Source: Brachionus plicatilis (taxonomy: Eukaryota; Rotifera; Eurotatoria; Ploima; Brachionidae). From it: a stretch of DNA of 64,000 bases. The stretch spans positions 242,733 through 306,732 of the forward strand of contig QEOQ01000704.1 of assembly GCA_010279815.1 (NCBI GenBank), written 5' to 3'. The translations under genes were made by a program, and so were the position numbers. Below are positions 1 to 9,358 of this stretch, piece after piece. The notes under the pieces were generated by a model, which did no database searches, had not been told where the DNA came from, and saw only the letters and a program-made list of their open reading frames with translations. Each line of letters opens with the position of its first letter. The stretch's first letter is position 1.

Positions 1-1200
1 AGCTACCTCATTTGGAGTAGTTACAAGTTGCTCTTGAACTTTGAGGAGCGGACATCTCGGTGGTTTTAGTGTGTTGGAGTTTTCAATTGATGATATCTTG
101 CGCCACAGTACTGTGTCTGATGTTTTATGAAGGTTCAACCCTGTGCAGAATTCTCTCCATTTATTCTGTTTATTTTCCGCAACTTGTTTCTTGATTTGTT
201 CGGAGAGTTTGTTGATTCGTCGCACTGTTTCTGCTGATCTGTCCTCCAAAAGATGACGTTGGAGTTTTCTCTTCTCTTTGATGAGAGTTACAATATTTCT
301 TGGTAAGACTTGTGTTTGGTAGCTCTTGACTGAGTATGTTGTCTTGGCTCCGTTAATAGTCGACGTGATTGTTGACTCAAGTTGTCGAGTTAACTTGTCA
401 ATGTCTTCCTTGGTTTGGATAGTTTCTCCTAGGAATGGACGAAGGGCTTTTTTGGCAGCTTCTTTAAATTTGTCCCAATTGACTTTTGTCTTTGTTATTG
501 TAGCTTGCTGCTGTCTATCAATCGACTTAGACTCGACGGTGAACAGTATTGGGAGATGATCGCTTCGTGGACTGGTGAGTGTAATTGGTTTGTTGATGCG
601 GACGTCAGTTGAGTCGCTTGTTATGATAAGATCGAGCGTTGATGCGTAGTGGAGTCTGTGGTAGGGAGCGTAGGTGGGGGTATCTGTGTGATGAACAGTC
701 AGCTCTAGCTCATTGAGTACAGTCTCAAGAGCTAAGCCGTATTTGTCCGTCTCTGATGAGGCCCACAGTGTATTGTGAGCGTTGAAATCTCCAGCTATTA
801 AAGTGTTGGAGTAACTAAAGATGTCTTGCATTGTATTTTTGCTGATTTCATTACCTGGCGGAATATAGACAGACGCTACGTGAAGATCTTCTCCGTTTGG
901 TAAGATCTTCGGTAGACGAATAGTGATCCATTCGGTAATGCTGTTGTTTGGACTCTTAGAGACGACAAGGCAGGGAATGGTTTTTCTCACGCAGATGCAC
1001 ACACCTCCCCGTTCAGCCCTTGATCTGTCGTGCCTATGAATTGTGTAGCCTTTTAGCTTGAATTGTTTGCTTGGCTTCAGCAGCGTTTCGTTGAGCATGA
1101 TGAGGTCCAATTGTTCGTCTTGTGACGCTTGCTCTATGTCAATTATCTTGTTTATGGCTGATTGGACGTTGAGGTGTAATATGTTGAGGTGCCTAAACAT
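1..1200 (-). CDS. LINE ORF2, N-terminal APE-type endonuclease (partial)
   Basis: Open without a stop from the ATG at 1198-1200 to the window edge (400 codons). The translation has the order of motifs of an AP-like endonuclease: DLIMLNET near residue 35, ERGGVCICV, IAGDFNAHNTLW near residue 135, TLDLIITS, and PRSDHLPI near residue 205. About 190 residues of linker rich in Lys, Gln and Glu follow, leading towards a reverse transcriptase that is outside the window. The endonuclease would nick the target to prime reverse transcription. The set of motifs fits the Jockey/CR1/I group of LINEs; the clade cannot be fixed without the RT. The ATG overlaps the ORF1 stop by 8 bases. Confidence 0.85.
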   Translation of the reverse strand, partial: MFRHLNILHLNVQSAINKIIDIEQASQDEQLDLIMLNETLLKPSKQFKLKGYTIHRHDRSRAERGGVCICVRKTIPCLVVSKSPNNSITEWITIRLPKILPNGEDLHVASVYIPPGNEISKNTMQDIFSYSNTLIAGDFNAHNTLWASSETDKYGLALETVLNELELTVHHTDTPTYAPYHRLHYASTLDLIITSDSTDVRINKPITLTSPRSDHLPILFTVESKSIDRQQQATITKTKVNWDKFKEAAKKALRPFLGETIQTKEDIDKLTRQLESTITSTINGAKTTYSVKSYQTQVLPRNIVTLIKEKRKLQRHLLEDRSAETVRRINKLSEQIKKQVAENKQNKWREFCTGLNLHKTSDTVLWRKISSIENSNTLKPPRCPLLKVQEQLVTTPNEVA

Positions 1201-1780
1201 TGTGGTTTTTGGTTATGTCTTTTTTTGCTTGCGAAATTGTTTTGTTATTCAGTGTCGATGTTGATTGTTTTGTTATCTTGTTTGGGTGTCTCACGCTGTT
1301 TTGGGCTTTTGTTGTGCTGTCTTTTTTGTTGATCGTTGTTCGTATGTAGCTTGCCTCGATTTTGTTTTGGCTACTAGATACGTCTAACATTGTGTTGTCG
1401 AAGTCCATTTTATTGTTTGGTTCTGGGTGCATGTTGTCGCTAATCGATTGGAGTGACGGAGATCGACTACGTTTGGCTAAGTGAGTAAGTTCGTGTTGTG
1501 ATTGGCTTGGTTGAGTTTGTTGTGCTTGCATGGATATGGTTTTTGCTTGGTGACTTTGTAAAGCATTGCAGATGAGGTTCTGGACTGAGTGAAGCATTGT
1601 ATCGCTGTTAATGTTGCAGTGTGTTGAATTGTTTATATGTTGAATGGCTGTGTTAAGCTTTGTTACTGTTGGGAGGGAGAAAACTTCTCTGTGTGAGAGG
1701 AGTAGTGTTATCTCGGCAATAAGCTTAACAAGGAGCTCAGTTACTGGTTTGAGTTTGGCTTCAATCGTGTCGTTGATCAT
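1193..1780 (-). CDS. LINE ORF1 C-terminal part (Gag-like, probably 5'-truncated)
   Basis: 195 codons from the first ATG, but the frame is open upstream to the insertion junction at about 1806, so the true start is likely lost. The product is rich in Ser, Thr, Gln, Asn and Lys, with no zinc knuckle or RRM that I can recognise. It is assigned as ORF1 only by position: it directly precedes and overlaps (ATGTTTAG) the endonuclease-bearing ORF2. In LINEs ORF1 proteins bind the RNA; nothing in this piece shows that directly. Confidence 0.6.
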   Translation of the reverse strand: MINDTIEAKLKPVTELLVKLIAEITLLLSHREVFSLPTVTKLNTAIQHINNSTHCNINSDTMLHSVQNLICNALQSHQAKTISMQAQQTQPSQSQHELTHLAKRSRSPSLQSISDNMHPEPNNKMDFDNTMLDVSSSQNKIEASYIRTTINKKDSTTKAQNSVRHPNKITKQSTSTLNNKTISQAKKDITKNHNV

Positions 1781-2000
1781 GTTTTGAATTTGAGGTTGTG
1801 TTGGTGGAGCAAATTTATAACGAAAATATTATGAATATATTTTATTAAAAATATAAACATGCTTTGTTATAATTTGAACTTTAACTTTGATTATCATCGC
1901 CATTTAAATTTCTGTTAATAAGAAAATGCTTTCATCTTTTGTTTGATATTAAATTTTAAAATGAAAAATTTTCAAATTCTCAATTATAATTCTTCTCATT

Positions 2001-2090
2001 ACCCTCGGACAGGAGTGCAAGTGTCCGCTATCATGGCCGCATTGAACGCTAAAAACTGGACTTAACGTGAATCGCTGCGGCCCGGTACTA
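2001..2090 (-). other. GC-rich double-hairpin element in spacer of unit 1
   Basis: Two short perfect stems in otherwise AT-rich DNA: CGGACA (2006-2011) with TGTCCG (2022-2027), and GGCCGCA (2035-2041) with TGCGGCC (2076-2082). The same block occurs in the other four units, always between H2A and H3. It could be a small RNA gene or a structural DNA element; the product and strand are unknown. Confidence 0.5.
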
Positions 2091-2504
2091 CTTTATTTAA
2101 AATATGATGAAATCATTTGGTCCTTTTTGTAAATTAAAAAAATAAAAGCTTAATAATTCTGTATTCTGTTGTTTAATGAGTATTATATCCTTAAAACAAT
2201 TAAAAAAAAAACAATTCAAAATATCACAGTTTATTTCAAAAAAAGTAAAAATTCAATTTGAATATTTTAACCTAGCCCTCACCCATTAAAAATCCTAATT
2301 AAAAAAGGTTGCTAATTTTATTTTTGAGTGATTGTGGTTAATTTGAAGGCATTGTGAAATTTCAGTATATTCTGCGGAATTCTGCAATATCATTGAAAAT
2401 TAATGACATCTTGAAATTTAGGATCAGAAAAATCAGATCAAATAGTATTTTGTTTATAACTTTTGAACGGTATTTGATTAAATCTCTCTGCAAAATGCGG
2501 CATT

Positions 2505-2815
2505 TTGAATATTGGTACAAAAATCAAAAACAAAATATTAAAAATGCCAAAGCTTAAGTTCTGAAGGACCAAAACATGTCCTGTAAGTTGTAGCAATTGA
2601 TACATCCTTTGTACCACCAATATACTGATTCTGCAAAACTCAGAAAATTGTAATTTTGGGAAATTATAAATTAAAAATTCAACTCAACTTTAAGTGGTGG
2701 TACATAAGATGTACAATTTACAGAACAATTTTTAGTCGGTCCAGATAAAGTAGTTACAGTTACAAGTCCTAGCGTTTTTAATATTTTGTTTTTGATTTTT
2801 TTACCAAAATTCGCT
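2505..2815. repeat. Foldback repeat in spacer of unit 1
   Basis: Arm 2505-2622 is an inverted, diverged copy of 2692-2815. Shared blocks are GGTGGTACA followed by GATGTA, TTACAGAACA, then an AT-rich run ending in GTACCAAAATTC. The pair occurs in units 1-4 and one arm is kept in unit 5. Confidence 0.65.
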
Positions 2816-3158
2816 AAAATTTAAGTTAACAAGTCAATTTTAGATATTTAAGTTTTTTTCAAATTAAAATACATTACTTAAACACTGAAAAAGTTTTTTA
2901 TATATTTAAAAAAAATGTTTTTTTTTTAGGCATTGTGAAATTTCATAATAATCTTTCAATACAAATATAAAAAATTTTATAACTTTTGTTCAAAAAGAAC
3001 AATTGCCCACCTCTGATACAATGATGATGAATCATTCTTTTTATCGGAAAATTGGTCAAGTTATTTTTATTAATTTAGTATTGTCAAATTTTTTGATTAT
3101 TTTATCATTAAAATAAATTAATAAAGAATATTTTGCTTTATTTTTTGAATATTTAAAT

Positions 3159-3174
3159 GGCCTTTAAAAAGGCC
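3159..3174 (-). terminator. Histone 3' stem-loop, H2A unit 1
   Basis: On the gene strand GGCCTTTTTAAAGGCC: 6-bp stem with loop TTTA, preceded by CCCCC and followed 16-17 bases later by AATAAAGC. Replaces polyadenylation in replication-dependent histone mRNAs, where SLBP binds it. Confidence 0.9.
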
Positions 3175-3208
3175 GGGGGTTTTGTTTTTATTTTAACATC
3201 AAGTAAAT

Positions 3209-3610
3209 TTAATCATCTGATTTTGAACCTTTGGTCGGAACTGCATCGTCTGTCTTTTTGGGCAAGAGAATCGATTGAATGTTTGGCAAGACACCTCCCT
3301 GAGCAATTGTGACACCTGACAAAAGCTTATTCAACTCTTCATCATTTCTAATGGCTAATTGCAAATGACGCGGTATGATTCTCGTCTTTTTGTTATCTCG
3401 TGCAGCATTGCCTGCCAATTCAAGAATTTCAGCACTCAAATACTCCAACACTGCAGCCAAATAGACAGGGGCACCAGCACCCACTCTCTCTGCATAATGT
3501 CCCTTTCGCAGCAATCTATGAATTCGACCCACTGGAAATTGAAGACCAGCTCTGCTTGAACGTGTTTTGCCTTTTGCTCTTACTTTGCCTCCTTTACCTC
3601 TACCGGACAT
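3209..3610 (-). CDS. Histone H2A (unit 1)
   Basis: 133-residue core histone that pairs with H2B in the nucleosome. SGRGKGGK N-terminus, [14 protein letters not shown], the [10 protein letters not shown] helix and the NDEELN acidic-patch segment are all present. The C-terminal tail ends in PTKGSKSDD and has no SQ(E/D) motif, so it is not an H2A.X type. Residue 125 is Pro, as in units 4 and 5 (Gln in units 2 and 3). Start is the only ATG before SGRG. Divergent from H2B, sharing a promoter that is about 275 bp longer here than elsewhere because of an insertion. Confidence 0.97.
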   Translation of the reverse strand: MSGRGKGGKVRAKGKTRSSRAGLQFPVGRIHRLLRKGHYAERVGAGAPVYLAAVLEYLSAEILELAGNAARDNKKTRIIPRHLQLAIRNDEELNKLLSGVTIAQGGVLPNIQSILLPKKTDDAVPTKGSKSDD

Positions 3611-4188
3611 TGTGAGTTTTAAATAATTTTTGTTTTATTTTTAATATCTAATAAATAATTTCTTAAATGTTGTTAATTTATGTTGTTAATTTATTTTATT
3701 TAAATGACCCCAGCGGAGCTGTTTTGGTCAAGAATTATATGTAAACAAAAAATAAATTTGTTATAAAATTAGTCTAAAAAGTGTAAACGAAATCATTAAA
3801 TAAGTAAGTACGGAGAGATTAAAAGTTTAAAGATTAAATTGAGTCACATAAAAAAGTTTTATATTTTTTTAAATATGATTTGTTAATGTTGGAATACTCT
3901 TCAAGGAGATTATTAAACAATGGATAAATAATTTCTTAAAAAAAAATTTTGTCTATTTGTATCCAAAATGAAGTGAATTTGAGGGTCAAACAAAGGTGGA
4001 GTTTCAAAAAATGTACATTTTATTTTTCAAATAATAAAATTGTATATTTTTTGTTGGCCAAAAAAATATATATTTATATAAAAAATCATAATTAGATCTT
4101 TACTTAAAAGCTCTATTTAATTCATCTTCAGTCAGTATGTTTTAAAGAATCCAAAAGTTGAAAAGTGATCTAGAGAAAGAAGAAGAAA
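3611..4188. promoter_or_regulatory. Divergent H2A/H2B promoter, unit 1
   Basis: Intergenic region between head-to-head H2A and H2B. The right half is conserved in all five units: a block with GTCAAACAAAGGTGGAG, then TTGGCCA and a TATATAAAA stretch (about 4075-4083) around 110 bases before the H2B ATG. The left half carries the retroposon insertion. Confidence 0.7.
3651..3940 (-). mobile_element. Short LINE 3'-end insertion in the H2A/H2B promoter, 17-bp TSD
   Basis: The 17-base run ATAAATAATTTCTTAAA occurs at 3651-3667 and again at 3924-3940; the 256 bases between are absent from units 2-5. On the minus strand the insert ends with a GC-richer block (AGCTCCGCTGGGGTC) and a repeated AACAACATAAATT-type tail, as LINE 3' ends do. 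No coding part is recognisable. A SINE is the alternative. Confidence 0.65.
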
Positions 4189-4566
4189 ATGCCACCCAAA
4201 ACACCAAAGACGCCGAGCAAAGGAGCCAAAAAAGCAGTAAAACCAAGCAAAGGTGCCAAAGGAGAAGGAAAACGAAAGAAAAAGAGGAAGGAAACATATT
4301 CGATTTACATTTACAAAGTGCTTAAACAAGTTCATCCGGACACTGGTGTCTCAAGCAAAGCAATGAGCATAATGAATTCGTTTGTTAATGACATTTTTGA
4401 GAGAATAGCCACCGAAGCGTCCAAATTGTCCACTCACAATGGAAAATCGACTATTTCAAGTCGCGAAATTCAAACATCTGTCAGATTGTTGTTACCAGGT
4501 GAATTGGCAAAGCATGCTGTTAGTGAAGGCACAAAAGCTGTCACCAAATACACAAGTTCAAAATAA
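4189..4566 (+). CDS. Histone H2B (unit 1)
   Basis: 125-residue core histone. The basic tail has two K-T/S-P-like repeats ([11 protein letters not shown]) and a GKRKKKRKE block, then the fold [21 protein letters not shown] helix 1, the [18 protein letters not shown] long helix, the [20 protein letters not shown] segment and the [16 protein letters not shown] end. The MPPKTPK start is used because it is the last ATG before the conserved tail and the only start common to all five copies. A stem-loop follows 38 bases after the stop. Confidence 0.97.
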   Translation: MPPKTPKTPSKGAKKAVKPSKGAKGEGKRKKKRKETYSIYIYKVLKQVHPDTGVSSKAMSIMNSFVNDIFERIATEASKLSTHNGKSTISSREIQTSVRLLLPGELAKHAVSEGTKAVTKYTSSK

Positions 4567-4604
4567 AATCTCTTAATCAATAAACAAAACAAACATTAAC
4601 CCCC

Positions 4605-4620
4605 GGCCTTCTTCAAGGCC
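4605..4620 (+). terminator. Histone 3' stem-loop, H2B unit 1
   Basis: GGCCTTCTTCAAGGCC: same 6-bp stem as H2A but loop CTTC. Preceded by CCCCC; AATAAAGC begins at 4636. Confidence 0.9.
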
Positions 4621-4642
4621 ACTCACTCATTTCTAAATAAAG

Positions 4643-5499
4643 CAAATTAAAGATTTTTATTTTTTTAAACTAAAAGAGTTTTTTCAACTCTCAAAAAAGA
4701 AAACGAGAAAAAAAGATAGATAGATTGGAGGTTCAAACCTCATCTAATACCTAAAAGGTCCTAAAAAATGTAACTTAAGATATAAAAAGAATGTTTAGTG
4801 CCATTAAAAAATATTATCTAGATAATTTTATGAAAAGTAGGAGAAGCATTCTTTTTCTGGCAAATTGAAGTTTAAGATCAAGATCAAAAGATCAAAATAT
4901 AAATTGTAATATTTTTTTTAATAATAGAGAAAAAATAAATTTTTACCAAAGCAATTACTTGACATGTGATGTCAAGTTTATTTTCATATTTAAAATTTTA
5001 AAATGTCCCTTTTATTGAACTTTTATAGGTTTAAATATTTTAATTGGTTTTAATGTAAATTTACTCTTAAAGACAAAAAAATTCACTGTTTTTTAAGTTA
5101 AAATTTATTAATGTGGAAAAATAAAATTATTTCAGTTTGAATGAATGTATATAAAAGTTATAAATTTAAATTTGTGAAATAAATTAACCTGAATTATCTA
5201 AATTATTGACCGATTTTGTCAAATAAATTAGAGATCAATCATTTTGATGTTTATTTGATAATGAACCATTATTAGACATAACATGTCTAGTAATGTTTAG
5301 CTTTTATTTCTTAAAAATTATCAAAATTTTAAAAAAACGTTTTTTTTTAAAATTAACTGACAATTGAATATAAATTAAATTAAATTGAATTCTAATTTAT
5401 AAAAGTAAATGAACATCAATAATAAAATTTTTTATTGAAGTTTAATTAAAATAGGTAATGAAGATGAATATAAAAAGAAGTTCCTGTTAACCCTAAAAA
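4643..5499. other. Gene-free AT-rich stretch
   Basis: No gene seen. Contains a small imperfect palindrome at 5267-5295 (13-base arms around AAC). The GGTTCAAACC at about 4729 is not part of a foldable tRNA. Confidence 0.5.
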
Positions 5500-6053
5500 A
5501 TTCAAATCTGATGAATCGGGAGATGTATATTTTTTAGAAGCTAAATCTTTTACTGACTTTGAGCGGGTTCCTTTTTCTCTAGATCTATTAAAGTCGATAA
5601 AAACTAAGAATTAAATAATTTGCATATAACAGAATTCCAAAACCTTATATTTAAAAAATATGGTTCAAACGGTTTGTTTATGCCCGATTTTTATTCAATT
5701 GAGGGTCCTCCTTTTAATCCTGATGTACTTGATGAATCACTTTTTATCAAAGTTGCTCATGCTAAAAATCACTGGGTCGTCATTTCAAATTATAATCCAA
5801 GTGAGCCTGCTTGTTCAAATAATTGGTACATTTAAGTTAGCTTAAATAATCCCGATTACTATTTAAACACTATTAAAAATGTACTAAAAAGAATAAATGG
5901 TGGGTCTAGACTAGATTTACCAAAATTAATCATATTCCAGTTTCTAATCAAAATGGTTCGATTGACTGTGGCTTGTTTGCGCTTGGTTATGCATTGGCTC
6001 TAGCAATGGATATTGATCCTGGAGAATTAATTTTTGATCAATTAAAAAATTAG
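5500..6053 (+). pseudogene. ULP1-like (C48) cysteine peptidase remnant
   Basis: Broken reading frames keep the C48 layout: AHAKNHWVVIS with the catalytic His (codon 5770-5772), NNWYI in the place of the NW-(Y/F)-(I/V)-(Y/F)-D segment but with a stop just before the Asp, then NQNGSIDCGLFALGYA with the oxyanion Gln and catalytic Cys (codon 5967-5969), and a DIDPGELIFDQLKN end. At least one in-frame stop and a frameshift separate the halves. ULP1 enzymes cut SUMO-like tails; versions with NGSxDCGxFAxxYA are common in transposons. The MULE at 9.4-11.3 kb lies 3 kb downstream on the same strand and may once have been part of the same element. Confidence 0.7.
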
Positions 6054-6615
6054 AGATGAGTTCAACATAAATATCTTACTTTATTTTCTTATTCATTAAT
6101 TGTTAATTATGTATTTACAAAAAATGAAATTATTTTCGACTTAAATTATTATTTTAATTCTGATTTTTTTAACTAATTATATTGTGATTTTTTTTATCAT
6201 ACAATTTAATTCTATAAAAAAATTAAACAATAAAAAAATTATCGCTAACTTTCTGTTAAAATTGTCAGAAATGACTTTTTTTTCTGACAATTTGACTATG
6301 ATATTTTTGATTCTGACAATCTTAACCATAATCGATTTCAAAAGTTCAACATTATTTTTCTAAAATTCTTATTGTCTTTAATGAATGTTTTTTATTTTGA
6401 TGAGCCGCAAATAGCATGGACCGTTTCTTCTTTTATTAATCTTAAACAATTTAGACACGCTTTTGTGTTTTTTACAGCACAATTTCTTTTAAGATTCCGA
6501 AAATTATTATATAAATTTTTCTTTTCAAATCGTTCGAAATTATGTTATTAATATTAGTTTTTAATATATTTTAAAATTTTTATTCACCTCTAAATATTTT
6601 AAACATGATTTAAAC

Positions 6616-6896
6616 CAGAGTTGTTTAAAATTCACAAGTCTCAAGTCAAGCTCAAGTCCGGACTTTTTTTTTAATTTCATTCAAAAGTCCAAGTTTCAGG
6701 CTCTAAAATTCTGAATACTGAAGAAGAAGTTCATGCTAAAATTGCAAAAAATTCTGATATATGGCAAATCAATTGCATTAGACAACCCAAGAGTAAATAA
6801 ATTTTTTGATATGAAGCCTGATCTAGCAAATTTAAAAAAAAAATTCTGGACTTTGAAAAAAAAAAGTCTTGACTTGGAATTTTTTAAAAAACTCTG
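6616..6896 (+). mobile_element. hAT-type MITE (281 bp), TSD ATTTAAAC
   Basis: Starts CAGAGTTGTTTAAAA and ends TTTTAAAAAACTCTG, i.e. hAT-like CAG-type terminal inverted repeats. Flanked by an exact 8-bp duplication ATTTAAAC (6608-6615 and 6897-6904). No coding capacity. Related copies at 37015-37206, 39826-40127 and 52115-52396. Confidence 0.85.
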
Positions 6897-7123
6897 ATTT
6901 AAACTATATAATTTAATTAATTTTCTATTTAGACTATATAATTTAATTTATTTAATTTATCTAAATCTTACAAACGAAACAAATCGTAGAATTGGCAAAT
7001 ATATCTATTTAAGGTTTTGTGAAATACAGTAGAAAATGGTTAAAAGATCATAAAAAATTGAATAACTTTTTTACAATAAATTAAAAATAAGTATCGTGAT
7101 TATTTTGTTATGATTATAAAGTT

Positions 7124-7855
7124 GGGGTCTATTGCGTTATGTGATCACTGGTTCACATAAAAGGTGAACCAAAAATATGTGTACTAATTAATTAAAATTT
7201 TTTTCAAAATGATCACCTAAATTAAATTGTGTTCACCTAAAATAAAAAGTGATCACCTAAAATGATACTTACCAAAAAAATTATGACAAAGTAAATAAAA
7301 ATTTTATTTTTCAAAATGTTAGCTTTAATAAATAGTCATCTTAATTTAAAAAAATTGCAAGACTTTTGCACTAAAAATATTAAAATTTCAATAAAATGCT
7401 TGAAATAATAATTTAAGAAAATTAAACGCTTTTTTAAATTTTAAAAACTTGATCAAAAAGATATTTTAAACAATGAGCGATAAGCTTAAATCAGTAAAAG
7501 AGAGTCACGAATATAAAGAATTTGTAAAGATTAGCGAGTTAGGACTAGTTTTACCAATTAAAACATGTGGAAACGAAAATTGTAAAAATTTTGAATCAGA
7601 AATGGAACCCTATCTTAAATTTAAATTTAAATTTTTATTTTGGTTCACTTATTTTTTTTTTGGTTCACTTATTTTTTTTTTGGCTCACCTATAATTCAAA
7701 AAAATTAAAAAATAAATTTTGATTTTCGAAATAATTTTTTTTGAACACATATTTTTGGTTCACCTAAAAAGTGAACACAACTGATCACCTATTTAGGTTG
7801 GGTAAGTTGGTTCACCTTTTATGTGAACCAGTGATCACATAACGCAATAGACCCC
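7124..7855. mobile_element. 732-bp TIR element, TSD AAAGTT
   Basis: Near-perfect terminal inverted repeats of about 48 bp beginning GGGGTCTATTGCGTTATG, flanked by AAAGTT at 7118-7123 and 7856-7861. The interior is filled with GTTCACCT/GATCACCT motifs in both directions. It contains a 73-codon frame (7473-7694) with ESHEYKEF and TCGNENCKNF that I do not recognise. Superfamily not assigned. Confidence 0.8.
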
Positions 7856-8519
7856 AAAGTTGTATCGATTTAGGTCTGTAAAACTCTATAAAAATCGTTG
7901 CTAGGTCCAAAAGTACTGCATGGTAGGATGAATTTTTTTCTATTAAATTTTGCAAGATAATAGTTATTCACGACAAAAATTGAATTTAATAATTAATTTT
8001 TCAAGTGTATCACCATTTTGTAAATAAATTTCTTTTCTTTTAATTCTAAATAGTATTTTTAAAAACAATTTAAATATTTCAAATAAATTTATGTAAAAAA
8101 ATTAACTTTTAACATTAAATCCTTGATATAATTAAAATATTGTCTAAGAAAAAAGATTCCCCCAAATACATCTATATAATCATCGGGGTATCCAGTTTGG
8201 TTTTGGCCTAGTTTAGCGTTGTTTGTCAAATCTTATATGATAATTAAAATTTTATTAAATTTTTGAAGTTTATTTTCGTTTTATTTTTACATCTTTCTAT
8301 AAAACTTATGAAATTATTCTGTCATTAGTAGCTCATAGAAATTTTTTGATTAAATTTGGCCTATTCCTTTTAAAAAGTAAATTTTTATACAACATGAAGT
8401 TGTTATTATAAAATTTTCAAGCTCAAAAATTGAATTAAAAAAAGATTTTAAAAAATTTTTAACCAACAAATTAAATGTTTATATATATTTTCATGTTGCA
8501 ACATACCGTATGCAATTGC

Positions 8520-8850
8520 ATCATGGTGTCCATTTCTTAGAATAAGACGACTTCGAGGTGATCTAATTCAAATGTTTAAGATTGTAAACAAAATGGAAAG
8601 AGTTAATTTTGAAAACGGAATCAATTTTAGTCAAAATAAGATGGCTGATACCAGAAGATACGACTTGAGAAGGAATAGAATGTGTAAAAAAACTGTCTTC
8701 CAAAATATAACTTTTTTACTAATAGAGTTGTGAATGAGTGGAACAAATTACCGTATCCCCTTGTTTAGCGACACATGCTTTAATACCATGAGTAGGATAT
8801 TTGGTGCATGGTCTAACATAGACCTCACAATGTTAAATTTTTTATTTTAG
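8520..8850 (+). pseudogene. LINE reverse transcriptase C-terminal fragment
   Basis: Translation gives RRLRGDLIQMFKIVNKME, then RRYDLRRNRM, then FFTNRVVNEWNKLPYPLV: the typical end of Jockey/CR1-like ORF2 proteins (RR-RGDLI-FKI, then FF-NRVVN-WN-LP). At least one frameshift lies near 8700 and a stop follows PLV. No RT core is present. Confidence 0.75.
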
Positions 8851-8861
8851 AAGTCCTTTGG

Positions 8862-8971
8862 GTCACATAGTCGATACATATTAAAAACGTAGCGTTTATA
8901 ATAGAAATTCAAATAGAAAAGCAGAGCTTCAAAAAAAGTCGCTACGTTTTTAAATGTATCGACTATGTGAC
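8862..8971. repeat. Strong inverted repeat (33/32-base arms, 45-base loop)
   Basis: Left arm 8862-8894 and right arm 8940-8971 are complementary except for one indel/mismatch near the TATTAAAAA run. No target duplication seen. Confidence 0.85.
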
Positions 8972-9358
8972 TCATGATGGAAAAATTAATTTTTTTTTGA
9001 TATTCTTACTACATATGTTAATTTTAAATAAAAAAACGCGTATAATATATTTTAATAACTAAAATATGTAATCAAATAACTAAAATACTGAATTTGGAAC
9101 TTAATAAAAACATTTTATTTTATTTTTGTAATTAATGTCAATTACGTTTAAATTTATCACTTTTCTAATTTGTTAATACATAATTGATTGAAATGAAACT
9201 TTTATACAACAAAAAAAAACAAAAATTAAATATTAATTAATCTGATAATGTTCAATAAAAATTTCCGCTTTTTATCTTTCTTGCTTCTTTTATCAAATTA
9301 ACTCTTCACCATTTATATACAAATGTAACCTTATCCCATAAATCAAAAATTAAAAAAA

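Larger units (their letters stand above)
1..1806 (-). mobile_element. LINE retrotransposon, left part off-window, inserted in histone unit 1
   Basis: Non-LTR retrotransposon on the minus strand with the end of ORF1 and the start of ORF2. From about 1807 rightwards the sequence matches the H3 promoter side of the other histone units (same run as from 48417), so the LINE joins the unit at 1806. ORF1 stays open up to the junction without its own clear start and no CCHC knuckle is present, so the element is probably 5'-truncated. Its reverse transcriptase and 3' tail lie left of the window, and the H3 of this unit, if it survives, should lie beyond them. Confidence 0.85.
1807..3158. other. H2A-H3 spacer of histone unit 1
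   Basis: Non-coding sequence alignable by eye with the spacer of unit 4 (48417-49777) and, inverted, with units 2 and 3. It holds the GC-rich double hairpin (2001-2090) and the foldback repeat (2505-2815). No gene seen. Confidence 0.8.

Noticed and set aside
4720..4745. tRNA-like T-arm (GGTTCAAACC)
   Set aside because: No matching acceptor, D or anticodon stems can be folded around it; the T-stem itself has mismatches.
5267..5295. Imperfect palindrome as an operator or element end
   Set aside because: Isolated, short, one mismatch, no partner; expected by chance in AT-rich DNA.
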